Shown one piece after another: positions 57,502-64,000 of a DNA stretch of 64,000 nucleotides. The notes beneath the pieces are model-generated. The model saw only the letters and a program-made list of their open reading frames with translations. It did no database searches and was not told the origin of the DNA. The number at the start of each line of letters is the position of its first letter. The stretch's first letter is position 1. The position numbers and the translations under genes were made by a program. This stretch comes from Voacanga thouarsii (Eukaryota > Streptophyta > Magnoliopsida > Gentianales > Apocynaceae): the NCBI GenBank assembly GCA_026120185.1, contig JANUWF010003368.1:2418001-2482000 (forward strand), given 5' to 3'.

Positions 57502-59906
57502 TGTAGCATCCCGCTACCTAGGCCCGCCAGGGCCGGAGATGTCGCCCCGTCCAAAGGATAATGGGTCTTTATAACTAGGTCACACAAATAAAATAGTGGA
57601 ATATAAATGATACTTGAACTTAAAATTTATTACACCCCAAAATAAATATCAATCCAAGAATAATTCCAAAAATACCAAAAACAAATCCGTAATAAAATTT
57701 ATCCACTCTCATCTCCTCAAAATATTACACAAAAATAAATTATCAGAAAATTTTTCAAAGCATGTATAATCTAGCTACTTATCCCCACAGCAGGATCGAC
57801 CTAAAATCATGGTAAAATGGTCATGAGACAGAAATCTCAATAAGTCCGTGTGTGCTTTGGGTGTTCAGTGAAAACAATTCATGAATGCAAAGTATAAAAT
57901 TCTTTATAAGAGATCATTGACAAGCAATAAACATCAGTCAAAATCAAGAGTGGTGTTTTGGCATTTTCAGTCATACATAATTTATAAAATCAACCACTCG
58001 AAAGAAAGGATTACGGGTTACTACATGTTGGGCCCTATAACTGGATGGTCAGCATGCCACATTTTGTGCATACCGCCGGTCAAAATGCCACACTTTGTGC
58101 AGACTGACAAAAGTAGGTGATCGGCCTACTGGCTAAGATACTCCTCATTCTCTATACTTAAACAACAACCGGGTGTCCATTCCGGCAAAACACAGTCACT
58201 TGACTGGAAAAGAACACTGCTAGCTCGGACCAGCACGACTTACTGGACTGTGTCTTATCCAGGAAGGACTCACCCCTTAGGGGTGGCCACCTACTGAGAG
58301 ACTTACCCTAACCCTCAAAGACTAGCCCAGTAGTCCACCCTTATTGAGTACTCAACGTAACATATCCCACTTGGGAAAAAAAAAAGAACAAAACATAGTT
58401 CCACTTGAACATGGCAATTAAGGGTTTCCAAAGTCTTTGTCAAAATCAGTTTTAGAAAGAGTTTTGAGTTTGAATAAATCTACTTATTGGTTTTCAAATA
58501 ATTTGTTTGACGGAAATAAGACAGGAGACAATCCTCAATTGCCTTTACAAAGGTTAGTGTCCATGCACTCTACATTTGGCTTGCCATAATTAAATACTTT
58601 TCATCAATCACGTTTTATGCAGGAGCTTAGTTGATTCTTGCTCACAATAAAAGGTCTCCAACTGCTGACCTAACCCCGCATGGAAAAATACAAACCACAA
58701 TCAAACTCAAGCCAAAATTCACTTTCTTAATTTAAACAACTCAACTTACTACTATCATGATCCTAGTATCCCAAGCTTTAAGGCCAAACAATAAGTAAAT
58801 AGGTTTATAAGCTAAGGATAATTTGATATTTAAAATAATTAATGTTTTGAGAAATAAGTACTAATAAGTTAAAGGTTTAAATATTACTAAGAAAATTTAG
58901 AGTTTATTTGATGAAGAGTCTCAGGTGGTTTTTAGGAAAAATAATGATTTATTAATAATTTAGCTGTTAGAAAATAATTGATAACTAAAGTTAGTTGAAA
59001 ATGAATTTTAATGAGCCTTGCTTGGAAAATAATAAATAAGTTTTAATGGGTTTTGATTAAAAGATAATAATTAAATTTTAATAACAAGTATTTTACTAAT
59101 TATGATTATTTCAAAAAAAAAAAGGCTTTAGTTGATTTCATTATTTTTATATAATATCGATATATTTTATTTTTCTATCAAAACTATTATTTATTTGACT
59201 AAAATATCCTTTATATATATAATAATTCAAATCCACCCTTCCTAGGGTTTTTTCGAAATTACTAGCAAAATCATATTATTAAATATTTTATTCATGAAAT
59301 AAAAATTAGCTTAGGGACAACTAAATCATGATCATATTTCCATGGCTATTCACAATCATGAACATATACAATCCTTCAATTCATCAAATCATCCAAATCA
59401 TGCATACAAGCATAGATCTCAATTTATCAAGACATGATCTAACCCATACTAGCATAAATATGATCATGGCTTCAACAATCCAACATGAATATAAATCCTA
59501 TTCACCAAATGTGACATAATCTCTAGCATACTTAATTATGGAGGCATGCATTAAACCTCAAATCATTATACAATCAACCAAGATAATCCATCCATGCATA
59601 AATTCCATCTCCTTCATATTCATACATATATTCATGCTTCAATTTCAACAATACATACTCAAATCCTATCCACAATCCACCTTCTATCAACATCATCCTA
59701 GAGACATGAATCTAGAATTAAAAGAAGTGTTAAAAGAAAGCTTACTTGCTTGATGAATTCCCTTGAAGGAGTTTTGAATAAGTCTCAACTTCTAGATGTC
59801 TAAATCCGACCAAAGAAGGTGAAAGAAGCATAACCATTGGAGAAGAAACCATCCGGCCAAGGAGGAGAGAGATTCGGCCAAGAGAGAGAGACCATTAGTG
59901 GGTATA

Positions 59907-59910
<4 letters not shown>

Positions 59911-59942
<32 letters not shown>
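59911..59942. repeat. (TA)n microsatellite in S2
   Basis: About 16 units, absent from S1. Confidence 0.95.
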
Positions 59943-59946
<4 letters not shown>

Positions 59947-61542
59947 TTAGAGATCACGATTAGAGAAGATGGAGTTGTTAGAACAAACTTACCTTGATGG
60001 TGTTCTTGAGCCTTCACAAAATTTCTGGTTTTTGATCCAAACTAGCAAGTTGGATTTTGGAGTTTGATGTTAAGAATGGTGTTGATGGACTCACGGCAGT
60101 GAGTAGATGAATTCTGGAGTTTTTAGAAGTAGTTTGAAGTGATTTGGATAGGTATTAGGTGAAAGGAAGAAGTAGGTGTTCTTGGTGTGTTGTGTGTTCT
60201 TGAAGGTTGAAGGGAATAGAGAGTTTTTGGATAGAGGCTGCCGAAATTTTGAAGAGATTAGGGCTGGCCGAAATTTCTGTAGGGTTTAGGAAGGTGATTC
60301 TCTGATTTGGAAGAGAAAAGGAAAGGCTAGTTGTTGGAATCCTTGAAGAATATTTTTGAGAAGCAAATTTGGAAACTAAATATTCAAGAATATCTTTGAT
60401 TCTTGGAGAGCTTTTGGAAGTCTGCCATGGCCGAATTTCTGTGCAGTGTTTCTGCTGGATGAAAGCTGATTGAAGAGGGATAATGGTGGCCGAAAAGATG
60501 GAGTGAAATGGTGAGGAATAAGTCTGGTTGTTTGAGGAACATTTTATGAAAGGTTGCTAAATTATAGTGGCTGGAATTTTGGTAACTAATCAAGAATGAT
60601 TGCAGAGATTTGTTGGAGAGATTTTCTGGCAGCTATGACTGGATTTTTTGTGTAGAACTTAGGGAGGATAATGGAGTTCAGTTAATGGAGGTTTAAGGGT
60701 GGTTTGTGCAGAAAAAGGATGGAGTTTCGGCTAGGAGAGAATTAGGAAACAAAGTTGGAAAAACTACTGTACAGTATTTTTCGTAAGGCTGGAATTTTTT
60801 TTTTCTGGACAGTTTTAGCTGCTATCTTTCTAGCCAATTTGTAGAGGATTTGAAGGGGAGTTTCAGGGGTTTTCAAGGCTGGTTTCCATCCTTCTTCATG
60901 GAAGAAAAACATGGCTAAGGTGCCGAACAAAAATTGGAAGAAAACAGCTTGGTTTCGGACCTCCAAAGCTGCGATTTGCCCAGGAATTTTTCTGGTTTGC
61001 ACCAACTTTGTGCAGTCCGAAAATGGTCAGAGAAATTCAGGTTGCAAGCTGATCTAAAAGGCCATTTTTCTGGTAGCATTTAGGAGGGAATATTAGCTAA
61101 GAGTTTCGACAACTTGAAGGCACAAGAAGTTGGAAAATTTCAGTTCATTCCAAGAAGGAAGATGAACGTAGCTAGAATGAATTTTTAGAAAGTTCACTAA
61201 AGGGATTTATCCCCTTGGAATCTTTCACATCTCCTCCACATTTTCAGACCATAAAATGTCTTCCACTAAGACATTTTGATTCTACAAAGCCATAGCACTT
61301 CACTGAAATTTCTAGAAAGAAATTGGCTAGAACAATTTGAACAAATTAATTAATTGAGAAATAAGAAAATTATGGATCAAGAGGAAATGAATTCTTCTTA
61401 GGAATTTTGTGTAGAACAAATGAGTAGGATTTGAAGACTCCTATCATGCCTCTCATAGGACAACATCTCTACTCTACTCCAAACACCACTAAGGCCGAAA
61501 ATGATACTTCCCAAGCAAAAAGAAAATTTAACCAAGCTAAAG

Positions 61543-61615
61543 CTCCTATGATGGAATTTAAACCTAAGACCTCAAGAATTAATTCTAAGGCTCTAACCAC
61601 TAAACCACAACAATT
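61543..61615 (-). other. tRNA-like block (A-box and B-box) in S2
   Basis: The minus strand reads TGGTTTAGTGGTTAGAGCC (A-box-like) and, 30 nt on, TAGGTTTAAATTCC (B-box-like). The span matches tRNA spacing, as in S1 (17001-17072). S2 has the better A-box, S1 the better B-box, so the ancestral copy had both. Confidence 0.45.
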
Positions 61616-61871
61616 CTTGTTCTTATTTTCCCTAAAAAAAAAAAAAAAAATTCTTATTCAATCCTCAAGTTGTCTCCCTTTTTTCACCTCAAGCAAAAAT
61701 TACTATTTTGCCCTTCTCAAGCAATGCTCACAACCAAGCCTTCGAGACAATAAAACTCAAATCCAAAGTATAGAAAATCATTTAAAAATATATTTAAACA
61801 TGCAATAAATTATGATATGCATCCCAACCCACTCACTCTAAGGTTGGTTTTGACTGGGGTTTCACATAATC

Positions 61872-62129
61872 TATAAGAGGTTCGAGAATACTTTGGAAGA
61901 TTAAAAGCTAGAAAATTTTAGTATGCGTATTTGATGCAAATGAGTCAATTCTTGGTCGGAATTCCTATGGAATAGGTAGTTGTGACAAATCAAAACATTC
62001 CATCAAACACAATTCCTCTGATTATTCAATTTAAGCGATCTAAAAGTAACTATTTCTAGATTTTGTCTCAGAAAAAAAATTTAAATTACTATTTTCTGCT
62101 ATGTTTTTATTTTTTCACAATCCTTCAAG
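61872..62129 (+). repeat. LTR of element G, part 2
   Basis: It continues from 57501 after S2 is removed. The LTR end lies near TTTTTCACA (about 62119). The primer site follows. Confidence 0.55.
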
Positions 62130-62141
62130 TGATATCAAAGC
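62130..62141 (+). other. Primer-binding site of element G (tRNA-iMet type)
   Basis: TGATATCAAAGC, two changes from TGGTATCAGAGC, followed by TATGGTTATA as in many plant Copia elements. Confidence 0.7.
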
Positions 62142-63599
62142 TATGGTTATAATTTGGGAGCATACTTAGGGTTAATAATTGGAAAAATATCCCTCGTAAC
62201 TTTTTTATATGGTTGGATGTTGTGTACATCTCGCGTGTGAAGACATAGGCACTTGTATTTATTACTATTCGTTTTTTATAGAATTCATGTATGTCTTGTT
62301 TTGAAAGGTATATGTGATTGATTTTTTATTTAAATTCATCTACTGGAATTTTTGTAATAATATTGGTACTTGAGCAACATCGAAACTCCATGGAGAAAAA
62401 AAAAAAGAAGGAGAAAATGGTTGATGATTTTGGAGCAAGTAAGGAGCGGTTTGTCTTAGGTGACTCGATCACGGTTCGTGCGGTACGAGCTTCCAAATTT
62501 TTCTATTTAATTTTTTCTTGAAATTTTATTTTTTCTTTTGGGGCCCATATCATACAAGATTATTTTTCTTGCAATGGTTTATTTCTGATAATAAATAATT
62601 TTGTATGAAAATGGTTAGTGAAAGAAGAACCACCTTAGGATTAAATAAAACCATTTTAATTTTATTATTATGATATTTAATCCATTATTTGGTCACATAA
62701 GAATTATAGGTTAGAAATAGCATGTAAAAGGTTTATTTTGGAGTATAGCTACTTTATTTAATTTTGTGATCAAATGCACAAAGGTTTTTGAGATTTTTTT
62801 TTCTCTAGATAAAACAATTAAAGAAAAATATTTTTAAAATAGAACTACAAAATTTAAAATAAAATTAATGGTTTATTCTTCCAAACGGTTTTATTCTTGA
62901 CATGGAGAATATTTTGAATTCAAGTTTTTTAAATTTAGTTTCTAAAAAATAGTTTTAACTTAAGTAGTGAAATTATCTTAAAGGGTTTTATTCTTGACAT
63001 AGAGAATAGTTAATTTTTTTGGAATTTCACTAAAGTTAATAAAAACTAATTAATTTTAAGAAAATGTTTTTCCCCAAAACCTATTTTTTTCAAAAGATTA
63101 TGTGGGAGAGGGGTTCTAACGGCCCCACGGCTTCCATCACGAGTTTCTGTTAGAGATTATGATTATCCTTGTGACATTTTGAGCATGATCCTTCACAGGA
63201 GAGATTTTCACGAGAATCTAGAACTAATAGGGGAATTATAATTAATGCCTAGGATATGTGTTAGTGTCGGCCTACTTATTATTTGAGACATTAATACTAG
63301 ATTATCTGTAAGTAGTGCGAGTAGTGGCCATCTTATTGATGGAGCTATCTTTGGATTACTACCTATTAAGAAAGTTTAATTTGTAATGATTATATACTTA
63401 ACTTAAAAAATTGTTAACCTTTCTATGAAGCTCTGTTAATGTTTCTGAAAGCAAAAAATTTCATATTTTTTGATAATAGTTTTAATAGGTTAACCATATC
63501 ATGGAAATATTATGATGGTTTAAATATGCATTTCTTATATGTTTTTCAAAAAAAAAAAAAATATTTTTCTGAATGAAGTTTTTTTTCCAATAAACAGAA
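62142..63599 (+). other. Leader of element G
   Basis: About 1.46 kb, AT-rich, without a supported frame. GTTTTATTCTTGACATGGAG near 62888 recurs in nearly the same form near 62986. Confidence 0.5.
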
Positions 63600-64000
63600 A
63601 TGTCTGATTTCTGCCCTTTGTCCATTATTCTCAAGGAGAATAAGTTAACTAGATCTAATTACATGGACTAAAAAAGGAATTTAAATATAGTACTCACTGC
63701 AGAAAAGAACAAGTATGTTTTAACTGACCCCTATCTCGAAATTGAGGAAGACTCTATGGACCAAGATCGTGAGTTTGAGAAGGCATGGAGGAAAGTTGAT
63801 GACATGGCTAGATACTTTATGTTAGCTTCCATATCTAATATTTTTTAGTCTAAGAATGAGAACATGCCTACTGTGTATAATATTAATGTATTGTTGCACA
63901 CCATGTTTGCTGTCAAGAGTCGGCCCGCAAGGCAGGAAACTCTTAAGGCAATAATGAATACTAGGATGGCTGAGGGAGTATCGGTTCGTGAATATATTCT
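63600..64000 (+). pseudogene. Copia Gag of element G (partial at window end)
   Basis: From the ATG at 63600 one frame runs to the window end. It reads MSDFCPLSIILKENKLTRSNYMD, a TAA where Trp is usual (about 63669), KRNLNIVLTAEKNKYVLTD, MARYFMLASISN, a TAG (about 63849), and NTRMAEGVSVREYIL. This is the N-terminal Gag of a plant Copia element; relatives read NYVDWKRNLDIVLTAE and NTRMVEGSSVRDH. The two stops explain why no long frame appears. Pol should lie past the window. Confidence 0.88.

Larger units (their letters stand above)
57502..61866 (-). mobile_element. Solo LTR S2 (same family as S1, 4.37 kb)
   Basis: It starts TGTAGCATCCC and ends GGGGTTTCACA, with exact TAATC duplications. It aligns with S1 throughout and keeps the canonical CA end that S1 lost. 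It has no coding sequence or internal repeat of the ends. A (TA)n tract at 59911-59942 is private to this copy, as is a short duplication around TGCCACACTTTGTGC (about 58049-58108). Orientation is inferred as for S1. Confidence 0.88.

Noticed and set aside
61431..61808. 125-codon plus-strand frame in S2
   Set aside because: Not preserved in S1; it overlaps the tRNA-like block and a poly-A run, so it is a chance frame.

Overview
This window is AT-rich nuclear DNA from a flowering plant, most likely a eudicot. The retroelement types support this: primer-binding sites for tRNA-iMet (TGGTATCAGAGC type) and tRNA-Asp (TGGCGCCGTTGCCGG), plant-type Ty3/Gypsy and Ty1/Copia proteins, and 5-bp target duplications. 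I cannot name the species. I see no intact host gene. Nearly the whole window is a nest of decayed LTR retrotransposons, up to three levels deep. All long reading frames that match something known are broken gag or pol pieces, mostly on the minus strand.

Layout. 1-735: LTR end of a plus-strand Gypsy-type element, followed by its decayed leader (736-1777). 1778-2519 plus 8954-9341: a minus-strand LTR (E) split by element D. 2520-8953: element D, a minus-strand Gypsy derivative with gag and protease only. 9628-9696: an exon scrap of an alpha-glucan phosphorylase gene, the only host-gene trace found, in about 2.1 kb of otherwise unassigned DNA. 11611-33900: element A, an Athila/Tat-like Gypsy element with 5-bp target duplication GAGCT. 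Its 3' LTR is split by a 4.3-kb solo LTR (S1, 13029-17318, duplication CTAAT) and its reverse transcriptase is split by a Copia element (K, 21220-30169, duplication CAGCT).

33976-55980: element B, a compound Tekay/Del-like array of LTR - gag-only interior - LTR - gag-only interior - truncated LTR. Its first LTR carries Gypsy element C (34660-43465, duplication CCCCA), and C itself contains a solo LTR of a related family (39031-40015). 55981-62110: LTR of a plus-strand element G, split by a second solo LTR of the S family (S2, 57502-61866, duplication TAATC). G continues through its leader to a Copia-type gag at 63600 that runs off the window end.

Working together: each complete element once had the usual order LTR, primer-binding site, gag, protease, polymerase enzymes, polypurine tract, LTR. 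None looks able to move now. I found no new gene system. The best unexplained signals are GC-rich inverted repeats shared by Gypsy U3 regions and the leader of the Copia element, a tRNA-like block inside the S-family LTRs, the tandem three-LTR array, and a 220-bp foreign-looking insert with a clean reading frame at 52501-52722.
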